A stretch of 64,000 nucleotides of DNA, from the NCBI GenBank assembly GCA_948567375.1, contig OX419761.1:39222243-39286242 (forward strand), in the 5' to 3' direction. Source of the stretch: Lunularia cruciata (Eukaryota > Streptophyta > Marchantiopsida > Lunulariales > Lunulariaceae). The stretch's first letter is position 1. Every line of letters starts with the position of its first letter. Both the position numbers and the translations under genes were made by a program. Of the stretch, positions 45,349-57,487 are shown one piece after another. The notes under the pieces are model-generated. The model had not been told where the DNA came from, made no database searches, and saw only the letters and a program-made list of their open reading frames with translations.

Positions 45349-45789
45349 TTTAAGATGTGAGTTCGGGAGAGATGTGAGAGGAAAGATATACATTTTATGA
45401 GTGCTCTCTAGCATATAGCACTTGAAGCGAATTATAGAGTCTGATTGTTTTTCAATTTGGGTTCCATTGGTACCTAGATTGAAGACTTGGGAAATTTGAA
45501 TAGAAAGTTATGTAGATTTTTAGATTTTTTAGGGTTTAGAGTGATATTATACATTGAGAAGGATGTGTCTAGAATTTTCATTTCTAATCTCCTTTTTTTC
45601 ATGATTAAGTCCGTGTGAATTTAATTAAAAAAAATTTGATATGAAAATTGAAAGTTATGAGAATTTATAATTGTTAGGGTTTGGAGAGATTATATTTTCT
45701 CATGAGAGTTGGGATGTGGAGGGTTGTGGTTTTACAAATATGAGAGATATGGAAAGAAACATCATTTGTTGCTTTCATTATTCTTGTGC
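45349..45789. other. No gene seen; two TAGGGTTT motifs
   Basis: A/T-rich leader before LINE K1. Two similar blocks (GAAAGTTATG...TTAGGGTTT) end near 45535 and 45680, about 150 bp apart. TAGGGTTT is the telobox sequence of plant promoters, but here it could simply be part of a small duplication. Confidence 0.35.
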
Positions 45790-48700
45790 TAGCCATAGTT
45801 ACACCTCCCCAAGTGGGGTCGCCTAGAGTGGCTTGGGATACACCATGCTCAATGTGTCATTGATACTTAACCTTGCAGGGGGCAAAGACCCATATGGGAA
45901 GGATACAAAAGGACTATGATTGGACCACTTGGGATGCTCACATGGGGTGAGCGATAGATTATGCACACTTCCTCTAACCTTTTGTTGACCTTTCTAGGGA
46001 TACCGGTTGAGTCGTGTGAGTGGTTTGCTTCTTAGGTGGGTTGCATTTTGGGGTTATTTGAGACTAGTTTTCTATATCCAAGTCTATTCCATAGACTATC
46101 CCGTACACTCCATAATGAGGCTAGATAGGCTTTTTGCCCACCACTTGATCACTTGGCTTGTGATCCTTTGGATTAGTTAGCTTGGAACCTGTTCCTCTTA
46201 CTCCCTTGATGGTGTCTCCGTTATGCTAGAGAAGGACATGTAGTGCACAAACTAGTGGCAGCTAGATTTCATTGATTTTGAGTAAGGGATTGGGTGGCCC
46301 TAAAGGAGGAGTCTATTAGGGCTGCACATTTTAAGAGACAAGTTTTGCCACATGATACCATAAAGTCCACTTGATTATGATGGTGTAGGACACTAGATCA
46401 GGCGGGAGAGTTTAGTAGAACAACACAAGCACTACACCCTTTGTTTATGGCTAGTCTTATTGATGAGACTACTTTTCTCTACCCTCACTACATACTATGG
46501 TAGGAGAGAGATTACTGCTAGAGGTATTAGATTATTAGCTTGAGTAGCCTTTATGACTTGATAGGTTGCTTTTTCATAAGCATTGTGCATTGCCCCTCAC
46601 CTTTCCTCAAGAGGCTTGTCAGGGATGGTATATGAGCATCTTAGAGGTTGCTTTTAGGCAGATGATTCTTCTAGTGGTTTTATTGAGTTGTTTCAAGTGG
46701 CTACAATAATAGCAAGAGGAGATATTCATATGTTTGTTATTGGGTGTTAGGTGCTAGTCTACTTCTTGTGATGAAGAAGGACATAGGGGGCATCAGACCA
46801 ATTGCTATTGGAGAGATCTTTTGTGTTTGGTCAGCCGTACCATTGTCTTTCAGCATCATTCTCACTTTTGACAACACCTCAGTCCACATCAGTTTGGAGT
46901 AGCTACACTTGGAGGTTGTGAGACTATATCTCTAAGCACTAGGGCACTCCTAGATATCCATCTAGAGTGGGTCATCCTACAAGTGGATGTTGAGAATGCT
47001 TTTAATAGCATCTTACAAGCATCCATTTGTAGAGAGCTTAGAAAGGCTAGTGGATCCTTGGCGATTCTTATTTCTTTTGTGCGATCTTTTTACAACTCTC
47101 TTACTTTGCTTTACTACCAACACTGTTGCTCATAGGAAGGAGTCACCATCTTGGAGTGAATTATTGATACACATCAGGGAGATTCTTTAGAGGGACCCTT
47201 ATTTGCCATGGCTCACCTTTGAGCTCTCGTACCTACTACTTTGACCATGCTAGGTTATATATTTCCATCCTTAGTAGATGATACACACTCCGTGTGCCCT
47301 ATATATCAAATTAGGCAGAACTTTGACCATGTGACTATCGAGCTACATCTAGTAGGGTTGAGAGTCACGGTGTCAAAGTGCAAGGCATGGTCCCCTTTAG
47401 GTATCCCTTCCCACCTTGAGCTTCCAAAGAGATGTATCACATCTATAGATGGACTACATGTTCTTGCCAATAGGATTCAAGGATTTGTCACACGCTTCTT
47501 AGATGCTGCACTTAGAGAGGATGTTCTCCATGTGGATGAACTTACATTACTAGGAGATACGTAGTTGACATTTGGTATACTCTCCTCTAGTTTTGATCGT
47601 TGACCAACTTACCTCCTATGCATAATTCCTCCCTCCTTGACCTTCTTATCAAATAAGAGAGCCTTTGATAGGACAATTATAGGAGTCATTTGTGATATTA
47701 TTAGACCAAGGACATTTGACTGTGTGATAGGGGATTTGGCACATAGACAAACATCTCTACCGATCTTGTATGGAGGAGTTGGTTTGCTATCTATAGAGGA
47801 GGCAACACCTATAGCATTTTTTGGGTAGTTGAGCTCTCTTGGCACCCCCACTTTCCTCTCATTTTGTGGTTGTTGATAGGCCGGTTTTGGAGACTTGTGT
47901 GACAAAGGTGGAAGAGGGATTTTTTTCTCTCCATATTTTATTGCGGCAGATAGTGAGAGATAGTGTATCCCCATGGGCATGCAAGGACCTTTCCATCTTT
48001 TGCTTCACTATCGTTAGATTGGACTAGAGGTTTACAATCTTCCTTGATGGAGCGATAGTGTCAACATATGCTACATTCTCTCTTAGTTGACTCATCCATT
48101 CCTCATGCTACTAGAGCACATCTTTGCTCTTGCTCTGGCAAGGGTCCGAGCTCTTGGATCCTAGCTTGGCCATGCATTAGGGTATTTTGACTTGCACCAA
48201 CTACTTTCTCTACAATGATGAGGTTTTGATTAGGTTTGGTTCACCCATCTGCATCTTCATTATTCACTTGTGAGTGTTGGTCTACACTAGATGCAATAGC
48301 AATCCATATAACATTATGTCCTTTTGGAGGACAAAGGATAGCTACCCATGATGCTTTTAGGGACATAGTGTTTGCTATGGCATGAGAGAGTGGATACTTG
48401 GCTTGAAAGGAGCGGTCGTATGCTTTGCAGATGACACATGTCAAGGCAGACTTACACTTGAGTCCGAGATGATCAGGTGATAGTAGCAAATGTCATGGTT
48501 ATGGACCACCCTACTTGTGATATAGTTTCGGAGGGAGTGATTACCCATCCCCTTGGGTGGGCAGCAAGTGCAACATCAGCTCACAAGGTCTCCAAGTATA
48601 GGGGTATGCAGCAAGGTCATCTCCTTATTCCTCTAGCCTTGAGTTATATGGAGCGATAGACTCAATGATGGACAAATTTGTCAAGTGCACGAGAGCTTAT

Positions 48701-49030
48701 CATGTTAGGCACCGAGGGTACCACTCTCACTCTCATACTTTGTAATATATTTTAGATCGCATGTGTCCATTACTCTATAGATGGCACTGGCCGGTGCAAT
48801 CCATAGGAGAGCAATCACACTAGGTGATGTTTCTTAGGATGCTCCCGTTGATTGTAGACTATACCGACTTGCATAACTCGTTGTTTGTAGACTATACTGA
48901 CTTGGGTAACTGGGATATCTTAGGTGCATTAGGGCAAATTTCTTGTATTGACTCTATTGGGGCTTAGCCCCATTTTACTTATTTTGTCTCACCCTTGGAG
49001 GGCCTGATGGGGCCTTCCCATCCTTTCTGT
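45790..49030 (+). mobile_element. LINE K1 (non-LTR retrotransposon), decayed
   Basis: A nearly full-length LINE ORF in many broken frames. An upstream conserved block ends in QAGEFSRTTQALHPLFMA (about 46395-46450). RT carries HQFGVATLGGCE, the first catalytic Asp in QVDVENAFNS (Asp codon 46986-46988), and the second pair in FPSLVDDT (47277-47282). A thumb-like part follows (VGLRVTVSKCKAWSPLGIP), then a late block (IGDLAHRQTSLPILYGGVGL, 47730-47790). The C-terminal block has KADLHLSP then VANVMVMDHPTC (48440-48510), resembling a restriction-like endonuclease arrangement. The 3' end near 49030 has no clear poly-A. A second copy is K2. Confidence 0.7.
46740..47600 (+). pseudogene. Reverse transcriptase domain of LINE K1
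   Basis: Non-LTR RT core assembled from three frames: KKDIGGIRPIAIGEI (46775), GVATLGGCETISLSTRALLD (46890-46950), LQVDVENAFNSI (46975-47010) and LVDDTHSV (47271-47294). The order and spacing match LINE RTs, in which A/V-D-D replaces the Y-x-D-D of retroviral types. Frameshifts between motifs make it inactive. Confidence 0.75.
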
Positions 49031-50970
49031 TTTCTCCGCGGGCGCCCTTTTACCTTTGTTCATATGGAGAATGCTCAGCTCATCACCATCTAACCTGACC
49101 ACGTTAAAACCAAACTCTAAATCTTTGCGGTCCAAACTAACACCCGTAGCTCGGTTACACGGAACTCGTCATCAATACGATACATTGCAATCGAGGCACT
49201 CCCTTTGTTTTGCAATGGGGCTAGACAAATTAGCCAAGACTGAAATGAATGCAAGACAACCATCTTTGCCGAGGGATGACCGTAGAGAAAGCACTCTCAG
49301 TGTTTTAAGTACCCGGATTAATTTTCAATAATCGGACTCACACACGTCAATCAGCTGTATGAATTTGATTCGCAGCTCAAATTAACTTCCGCTAGAGGAG
49401 GGTCCCTCCTCAATACCTCGGAGAAGTATAGTAGATTCCCAAAACGATATTGAATAGATTCAGATTAAATAACCTGCTTCCTGATATAATTCATTTTAAC
49501 CAGGCGATAGCACCTGAGTAAGCGAGATGAATTAAACTGCCAATTTCTGAGCTGTTACAATCGATACAACACAGGGAGTTCTAATTTGTTACTAGGCGGA
49601 TGAGTGAAATTCGAGACCCGCTCCCAATCTACAGTAAATAATGCATCGTGCCATAAAAAGAGACCCGTTACGGTTTTCTTCACGTCAAGATTTGCATTCG
49701 GTATATGAGAGACATTCACGTCAGGAAACTCATCTGTCTTTTAGTTTAAAGTGGCAATCCCTAGTATATAGATTTGTCCTTATATACTTGAACTTTAACG
49801 GATGGTTCATTGCAATAACATTTTGGGTACCCAATATGTCTAATGTTGAATTGGATGAGGGAATAGAATTTAATGGATGGATTACCGTTTCTTCAGGAAT
49901 TGTCAACCACCACCCCTCCATCGTACCCGAAGCCACCCGAGATAGCTGAGTGGGCCATATTGAACTCAATTACGCCAATTTCATGGAACTTTCTCTCAAT
50001 TTGTTTCATCCTCAAACATTATCGGATCGTCATTGTTCCATCTACGGTTTCCTTCATCGACGAGTGAATTTCGGTAGTGACCGACTATTCAATCCAGGGG
50101 TATAAACTTCCCCAGTGAACACAAGTTTTACTATTTGTGAGTTGCAGGATTCGTAAATATTGCATACTTTGTCGGTCTACACGTCTATTTGTCTGCTTTC
50201 GTGCCAATTATCATTTTCCTGAGTTAAATATTGTACAGGAATTCTATAGGAACCAACTCTTAATTGGACACGCAAACTACGTTAACCCTTCTCTCGGAAC
50301 TGTTTCTATACGGAACTGTCATTCCTGAGTTTAACTTGACAGAACTCTTCATCCGCAAATGTATCAATAGTTCATGGAGGATGGAGAGATCCACCTCGAG
50401 CCCATTGATTGATTTGTGTTACCAATAGTCGGACTCCGTTAAGTCATAATGCAGTCACTTGATATAAAAATTAAGTCTTCGTCGAACGACCTAATAATGC
50501 AAGGGGATGGCGATTTCATAACGATCTGCAATATGGTAACGATATGATAACAAGGAGCTAGCGATATTTCTCTCTAGGAGCTGGTGCATCGCCAGAAGTA
50601 CTGAGGCATGTAATTTGCCTACAATACGAGCTAAAATGCCCGCTGTCAAAGGTCATGTCATGTCGTCATCACTCGTAGGTAAGCTATAGCCGTAAACGCC
50701 ACGAGTCAGACTACAGCCCATGCACGACTTTCAAACAGGAAATAATAAAACAAGCCACTGACCATCAGGGTGACTGTGAAGAGAAGAAATGTCGACTCTA
50801 ATATCGTACTAAACGCAGGAAGGATCTCATCCTTCTGAAGCTTAATGAAACCCGGCCGAGTCCGATCTGTCTGCATTCTCAGTGGTTTTTCTCCCGCTCT
50901 CACCGCAGACGTCGGAGTTTTGTCTCAATAAGAACATCAGAAACGACTGAGTATTAGTACTGGCTACAGT
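49031..50970. other. No gene seen
   Basis: Low-copy-looking DNA with mixed composition. There are no convincing frames or family motifs. A TATATATA stretch near 50974-50982 lies upstream of the GH35 pseudogene and could be a relic of its promoter. Confidence 0.4.
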
Positions 50971-51009
50971 CTATATATATTCTCAGTTCCAGATGTAGAG
51001 TTCCATACT

Positions 51010-53130
51010 GACAGATTGATTTGCAATGAACCTCGCCATCATGAATGTATCACGACTCTCGAGCTCCAAGGTGCCTTTGTCTCCTACAAGGGAAACTTCT
51101 TCAGTCCTCATTCTCTCGTTAGGCCACAGTGCTTTCAACTCTGTCAGCTGCGGCATCACGAAATTGTGGAATCCAATGACCGGTTTCTGTTTATAGATGA
51201 TGGTCACAGGAAGTTCCTTGTCTCAGGCTCCATTCACTATGCTCGGAGCACAGAAGTGTGGTCCAAGCTTGTTGAGCTTGCAAAGGAAGGTGGCCTAAAC
51301 GCGATCAACAAATATGCGTTGTGGAACTGTCACGAACCTGTTCGTGGTCAATACAACTTCAATGGCAGATATTACATCTTTGAGTTGATGAAAGTTATCA
51401 GCGAAGCCGGACCTCTATGTTGACCTGCTTGTCGGACCATAATCTCCGGAGGGTGGCGATTTGGGGGCTTTCCCGGAGGATGACTGAATTCCTGGCATCC
51501 AGCTCAGGACTGACAACGAGCCCTTCAAGAAGGAGATGAAGAGATGGACGACTTACCTTGTCCGTAGCCTCCAGGAGCAGAAGCTCGTTCACTCTCAAGG
51601 CGGTCCCATCATCATGGGCCAGATCGAAAATGACTTTGGATCATCATGGGCCAGATCGCTGTGGCCTACGCTGATGCAGGTAAGAAGTACACTACCTGGG
51701 CAGCTACAATGGCGAAAGACTTGAACACTTCGGTTCCATGGACCATGTGTACTCAGACGGATGCTCCGGACCACATCAGCAACACCTGCAACGGCTTTTA
51801 GTGCGATAAGTTCAAGCCAAATGCTCCTCACAATCCCAAAATTTGGACACAGAATTATCCCGGATGGTTCCAGTATTGAAGAGAGCCAGCGGCATCACGC
51901 CCGCTGCAAGATTTCGCTTGCTCAGCTGCTCGATTCTTCCAAAGTGGAGGATCGTACATAAACTATTTCATGTATCTTGGAGGAGCCAACTTCGACCAAC
52001 CCTAAACCAACTTCTGCTGTGGCGTCACGACGAGCTACAGTGTCAATGCTCCCACCGACGAGTATGGCGAAGCCAGACAGCCCATGTTTTCGCACCTGAA
52101 GAACCTGCATGCGATTCCAAGAAGTGTGAACTAGCTCTTACAGCTGTCAGGGGAGCCATTGAGATCGTCTCCCCAGAAGGATGTGGAGATTCATGTTTGC
52201 CAGATAAAACTCAATAACATGGAGCCTATACAAAATCAAAACTCTTTGGGGAAGGACCTGAAGAACTTGGCTTTGGTGATCGATTTTCGGCCTTTCTGAT
52301 TAGTGCTGGAGAAGAAGGAGCTCTTGTACCATTTACCGGGAGACAGTTATCGTGGCACCTTGGTCGGTGAGCATTCTGCCTGATGGCGAGAACGAGGAGT
52401 TCAACACCAGGCACTCGCTAAATATACTGATTCCATTTATCACGGACGAGCTAAGTCAGAAGAAGTTTGCGGATTGTTGTCCTCCTGGCCCACAAAAGTG
52501 GAGATTCATTCCAGAACCTATTGGAACTATTGGACTCACCATGATCAAGGACTTGAGGGTGATAGTTGAGAAGAAGAAGAACCTCACGGATCTGGATCGG
52601 ACGTGAGAACGGGCCTGACAACCGACCTCATGGATCTCACGAAATTGAGAACTTAACGCCGCCATCACCTCCAAGGGGCTCATGGAGCAGTTCAGATGAG
52701 GAAGGACAAGACGGAACTACTTGTGTGATGTCACACAATTTGAAGCTACAGAAGAGAATAGGCAGCTGAAGAGGCTCATATTCCATGAACAGTGCCAAGA
52801 TTGCATGTATATCTTTCAGAACGGCAAGAGGCTCGAGCACGCACGAACATCAAATGCTCATGGCCAATTGCATCCGTTTAGCTGAAACCGGGTCTAATGC
52901 ATATTCCAACTCGCTCAGTGACCTCAGGACGTATTCATCCAGGACCATACTTCGAAAAGCAACCCGGATGCTTGAGGGGAAGGTGACGTTGCAAGGTGGA
53001 GGCCTACATCCTGAGGATGAGACTCCCGACGATCTTGATCTCTTCCATGCCGACTGGATACACCGAGTAGGATTAAAGGGGAAGAGTATGCAGTTTGAGT
53101 CACCAGATAACGAAAATTCCGTGGCTTGAT
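51010..53130 (+). pseudogene. Beta-galactosidase (GH35) pseudogene
   Basis: Plant GH35 enzymes trim galactose from cell-wall polymers. The text follows the family in order without introns. It starts with FLVSGSIHYARST and EGGLNAINKYALWNCHEP (51200-51340). After stops come IPGIQLRTDNEPFKKEM and GGPIIMGQIENDFG (about 51495-51640), SVPWTMCTQTDAPDHISNTC (about 51737-51795), IWTQNYPGWF (51841-51870), and the [11 protein letters not shown] and [14 protein letters not shown] blocks (to about 52070). Next is APWSVSILPDGENEEFNT (52352-52410), and the tail has HRVGLKGKSMQFESP. Family members have ENE at the acid/base site; here it is END (Asp codon 51632-51634). They have W-T-E-N at the nucleophile; here it is WTQN (Gln codon 51850-51852). 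Plant genes of this family usually have many introns, so a processed copy is likely. A 30-bp duplication (ATCATGGGCCAGATCG) lies near 51611-51656. Confidence 0.85.
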
Positions 53131-53154
53131 CTGAGCACACCACTGTACCCCTCC

Positions 53155-53238
53155 GAGCCTGAAGACATTTCGCACAACGTGGTTCTGCCCAAGGGTGAGC
53201 CTGAAGACATTGGGTCCAATGCGGTTCTGCCCACGGTG
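53155..53238 (+). repeat. 42-bp tandem repeat after the GH35 pseudogene
   Basis: Two units (53155-53196 and 53197-53238) coding EPEDISHNVVLPKG and EPEDIGSNAVLPTV in an open frame (53095-53661). The frame is kept by the repeat. Otherwise it has no recognised domain. Confidence 0.7.
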
Positions 53239-53448
53239 CGGTATAACGAAGGTCTCTATCGTGATCACGATCATGGCCAGGGCGAAGTGTTGCATACAAA
53301 AGGGACCAACACCTTGGAACATTTTTCAAGACGAGAATTGTCCCTCGTGCCACTAACACCAACTGCCCCCTACCATTGGCTCCGTTCAACCATTGTTTTT
53401 GTCCCACCTTCGTTTTTGTTAGGCCTTCGGGTTTGTCCACCCATTGTC

Positions 53449-53581
53449 TACGACCACTCTCTAGTTTGTTCGCTGGGAACCAAAAGGTCAATTATCCACA
53501 TCAGCACATACAAGGCTGAAGAATACGACCACTTTCTACTTTGTTCGCTTGGAACCAAACGGTCAATTATCAACCTCAGCC
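53449..53581. repeat. Imperfect 75-bp direct repeat
   Basis: TACGACCACTCTCTAGTTTG (53449) and TACGACCACTTTCTACTTTG (53524) start two units that share TTCGCT and GGAACCAAA. A third, weaker one (TTTGTACCAAAGAACCGATT) follows near 53674. Confidence 0.75.
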
Positions 53582-53729
53582 ACTTGTCCCAAATAACTGA
53601 TTGCATATCATTTGTCTTTATGGCACTTATCGAGGGTGAGATCAACAACGGGCCATCATAAGTACCCGCTCATTTGTACCAAAGAACCGATTTCAATACC
53701 TATTCATCTTTACGGCGCTGAATTGTTCA

Positions 53730-54626
53730 TATGAATGAACAGTTCAATGATTGTGATCTAAATTCAGAAAGTAAATCAATAAGGGACTCATTAGAGACTT
53801 AAATTTCCATCCACTTTGAGAAAATTACATTCTGTCAATATTTCCTTATTAGCTATCGAGGGGGAGAGCAAAATGAGGAATTGGGTAAGCTTGTGATCAA
53901 GAATTGAGTGAGTGAGAACTAGGCTATGCCCAAGGTGACCTTGAGATCACATGGAGTTGAGAAATGGGGGACTTATTGCTCCACTTAGCATGTCATAACT
54001 CAGTGGTTGCAGTTTTTGATGTGGAACTTGGAACTTATCAATCTTCTAATAATTCAGGAGATTTGGGAGAGTAGGACCATGAATACCTCTGACTTAGAGG
54101 GCACATTGTTAGCATAGAAGGTGATACATTGGCATGAGGTCCTTGGGGATGTAATTTCCACCCTAGGTGCCATGTACCAAGATCAAGATTAGCCTAGACC
54201 GAGCAAGGAGATGACAAACCAAGTTCATAGCTTTGTCTAAAAATAAGAAAACCAACAACAGACAGAAGGTGAAGAGATATATGATCCAGCAAGGCACATT
54301 GTGCAACATAGGTCATGAAGTTGTTTTGATCTATACGAATGACATATGTCCACCTTCTTTCAATTGTTGCACGAGAACATCTTGTGGATTGGGCAAGGAT
54401 GTTTCCACCAAGAGGTTAGGAAGCTGGCCAAAGTTTTGTAGATGAGCAAGGGCCTTTCTCTCTTTGTTCTTGATTCATTTCTACATTGGGATGAAGTTAC
54501 TAAGGAAGGAGGAGAAGAAAATATTCTTGGCTCACCATTTTCCAATGGGTTATCGTCAGTCAAGACCCAAGGAGACCAAGAGATACAAAGAAGCACTGCT
54601 GAAGTATAGAGAAATAGGTCAAGGTT
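53730..54626. other. No gene identified
   Basis: A/T-rich stretch leading into LINE K2. The short readable piece at 54464-54630 has no family match, although its frame runs on into the LINE (EFSRATQAL). K1 does not share this part. Confidence 0.35.
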
Positions 54627-56432
54627 CAAGAGAGTTTAGTAGAGCAACACAAGCACTACGCCCTTTGTCTATGGCTAGTCTTACTTATGAGACTACTTTT
54701 CTCTATGCTCATTGAATCATACGGTAGGATAGAGATTACCACTAGAGGTATTAGATTATCAGCCTAAGTAGCCTTTATGACTTGATAGGATGATTTTTGC
54801 GTAAGCATTGTGCATTGCTCCTCACCTTTCCTCAAGAGGTTTGTCAGGGATTGTATATGAGCATCTTAGAGGTTGTTTTTAGGTAGATGATCCTTCTAGT
54901 GGTTTTACCGAGTTATTTCAAGTGACTACAATAGTAGCAAGAGGAGACATTCCTATGTTTGTTAGTTTGGTGTTAGGTGCTAGTCTACTTCTCATGATGA
55001 AGAAGGACATAGGGGGCATCAGACCAATTGCTATTGGGGAGATCTTTTTGCATTTGGTCAGTTGTACCATTGTCCTTAAACATCATTCTCACTTTTGACA
55101 ACACCTCAGTCCACATCAGTTTGGAGTAGCTACACTTGGAGGATGTGAGGCTATATCTCTAGGCATTAGAGCACTCCTAGATATCCATCTAGAGTGGGTC
55201 ATCCTGTAGGTGGATGTTGAGAATGCTTTTAATAGCATCTTACAAGCATCTATCTTTAGAGAGCTTAGAAAGGCTAGTGGATCCTTGTCGAGTATTATTT
55301 CTTTTGTGTGGTCTTTTTATGGCTCTCCTACTTTGCTTTATTACTAGCACAATTGTTTACATGAGGGAGTCATTGTCTTGGAGTCACTGTCTTGGAGTCA
55401 ATTATTCATACACATCAAGGAGATCCTTTAGAGGGACCCTTATTTGCCATGGCTCACCTTTGAGCTCTCTTACCTACTACTTTGGCCATGCCAGGTTGTA
55501 TATTTCCATCCTTGGTAGATGATACATACTTTGTGGGCCATGTACATCAAATTAGGCAGGTCTTTGACCACTTGACTATCAAGCTACATCTAGTAGGCTT
55601 GAGAGTCAAGGTGTCAAAGTGCAAGGCATGGTTCCCTCAAGGTATCCCTTCCCACCTTGAGTTTCCAAAGAGATATCACATCTATAGATGGACTACATGT
55701 TCTTGGAATGCCAATAGGATTCAAGGATTTTGTCACACGCTTCTTAGATGTTGCCCTTGTAGAGAATGTTCTCCATGTGATGAACCTACATTACTAGGAG
55801 ATACGTAGGTGACATTTGGTATACTCTCCTCTAGTTTTGATTGTCGACCGACTTACCTCCTCCGCATAATTCCTCCCTCCTTGACCTTCTTATCACATTT
55901 GAGAGCCTTTGATAGGACAATTATAGGAGTCATTGGTGATATTATTGGATCAGGGACATATGACTATGTGATAGGGGATTTGGCACATAGACAAACATCT
56001 CTACCAATCTTGTGTGGAGGAGTTGGCTTGCTATCTATGGAGGAGGAAACACCTATAGCATTTTTTGGGTAGTTGAGCTCTCTTGGCACCCTACTTTCCT
56101 CTCATTTTGTGGTTGTTGATAGGCCGGTTTTGGAGACTTGTGTGACAGAGGTGGAAGAGGGATCCTTTTCTCTCCATATATTATTACGGAAGACAAGAGA
56201 TAGTGTATCTTCATGAGCACACAAGGACCTTTCCATCTTTTGCTTCACTATTGTTAAATTAGACTAGAGGTTTACAATCTTCCTTGATGGAGCGATAGTG
56301 TCGACATACGCTACATTCTCTCTAAGTTGACTAGTCTATTCCTCATGCTACTAGAGCATGTATTTGCTCTTGCTCCAGCAAGGGTGCAAGCTCTTGGATC
56401 CTAGCTTGGCCTTGCATTAAGGCACTTTGACT
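54627..56432 (+). mobile_element. LINE K2, 5'-truncated copy related to K1
   Basis: Homologous to K1 from EFSRATQALRPLSMAS (54630) through RT (QVDVENAFNS near 55206-55240; FPSLVDDT with Asp codons from 55518) to the block IGDLAHRQTSLPILCGGVGL (55970-56030). The right end is cut at 56433 by a family II LTR. It is truncated on the left, as expected for LINE insertion, and has many frameshifts. The nuclease block of K1 is not reached. Confidence 0.7.
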
Positions 56433-57123
56433 TGTAACACCCATTTGTGCATGTGTGTGGTATTGTGATATTTAGCTTGGTATTACAAATATTTGAGAGA
56501 TATTATTTATATAAAGATAGAGGATTGTTCTACATTAATCATGATTGGCTAAAGTTAGTCATAGCTAAGATAGTGGGGACCTTACTTTAGAGGCAGTGGA
56601 AAAGATGAGCACCATATTTTGGATTTTAATGTGTTGACTTGGTATTATTCCTAGGTGTTTGGATTTGAGGAAAGATTTGAGAACTCTTAGGCCCGCAAGC
56701 CTTTTTGTTTTGGATTCTTCTATAGTCCAAGGATAGCCCATGTGAAAAAATCCTTAACTTAGTGGTTTGGTTACGATAAGATCACATGCTTAGTGGAATA
56801 TGCCCATGTGGATGGATATTCCTCTATACTTTTTGACTTTACTTGAGTTTTAGCCTAGTAACTTGAGTTTTCATGGTAAATAGTAACTTTAGTGTGTAAC
56901 TATTTCACAAGTATATAAACAAGGGGTAAGGAGGTACTCATCATCCTTTCATTTGCAACTATCTCTCTCTCATTGAGTTCTCTAGTGAGCAATGTCTTGA
57001 GTCTTGGAGTGTTAACCTTGGAGGAGTATGATAGAGTTGGGGTTCCTTGGCTTCTTAGTCCATGGTACACTACCATAATAGCCATTAGAGGTTCATTCTG
57101 AGTGAGAGATAGACCGGCTCACA
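56433..57123 (+). repeat. Solo LTR of family II (691 bp) cutting LINE K2
   Basis: TGTAACACCC to GGCTCACA. The flanks are GACT (56429-56432) and GACC (57124-57127), a target duplication with one mismatch. The LINE text does not resume on the right. Confidence 0.85.
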
Positions 57124-57436
57124 GACCATGGCAATCAAACTTCTATCTTTTTGACTGACTGACCTATTTTGCTTGGTTATGATGTAGTTGTTCAAACTTG
57201 GCGGTCTTTGACTTTAGGTTATTGGTTCACCCAAAGTAGTTAAACATCAACTCATTTGTTATTGTACATGAATAACCAGAAGCCAAAAGTTTGAGTATTC
57301 TTGAATATGAAGGATCATTGATAGGATGGTAAATCACTACATACCATGCCTTATGCTCTAGAATTGCTGGCATATTTTGGATTTTTCTCATGATTCAACA
57401 TGTGTTCCTTTTACGGGTCAATACAAGCACAATGTG

Positions 57437-57487
<51 letters not shown>

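Noticed and set aside
49031..50970. Short frames (up to 102 codons) between LINE K1 and the GH35 pseudogene
   Set aside because: No codon bias, motif or homology that I can recognise. The lengths are what chance gives in this composition.
57446..57484. (TA)n run as an origin or scaffold attachment site
   Set aside because: It is a simple microsatellite in A/T-rich DNA, with nothing else to support a function.
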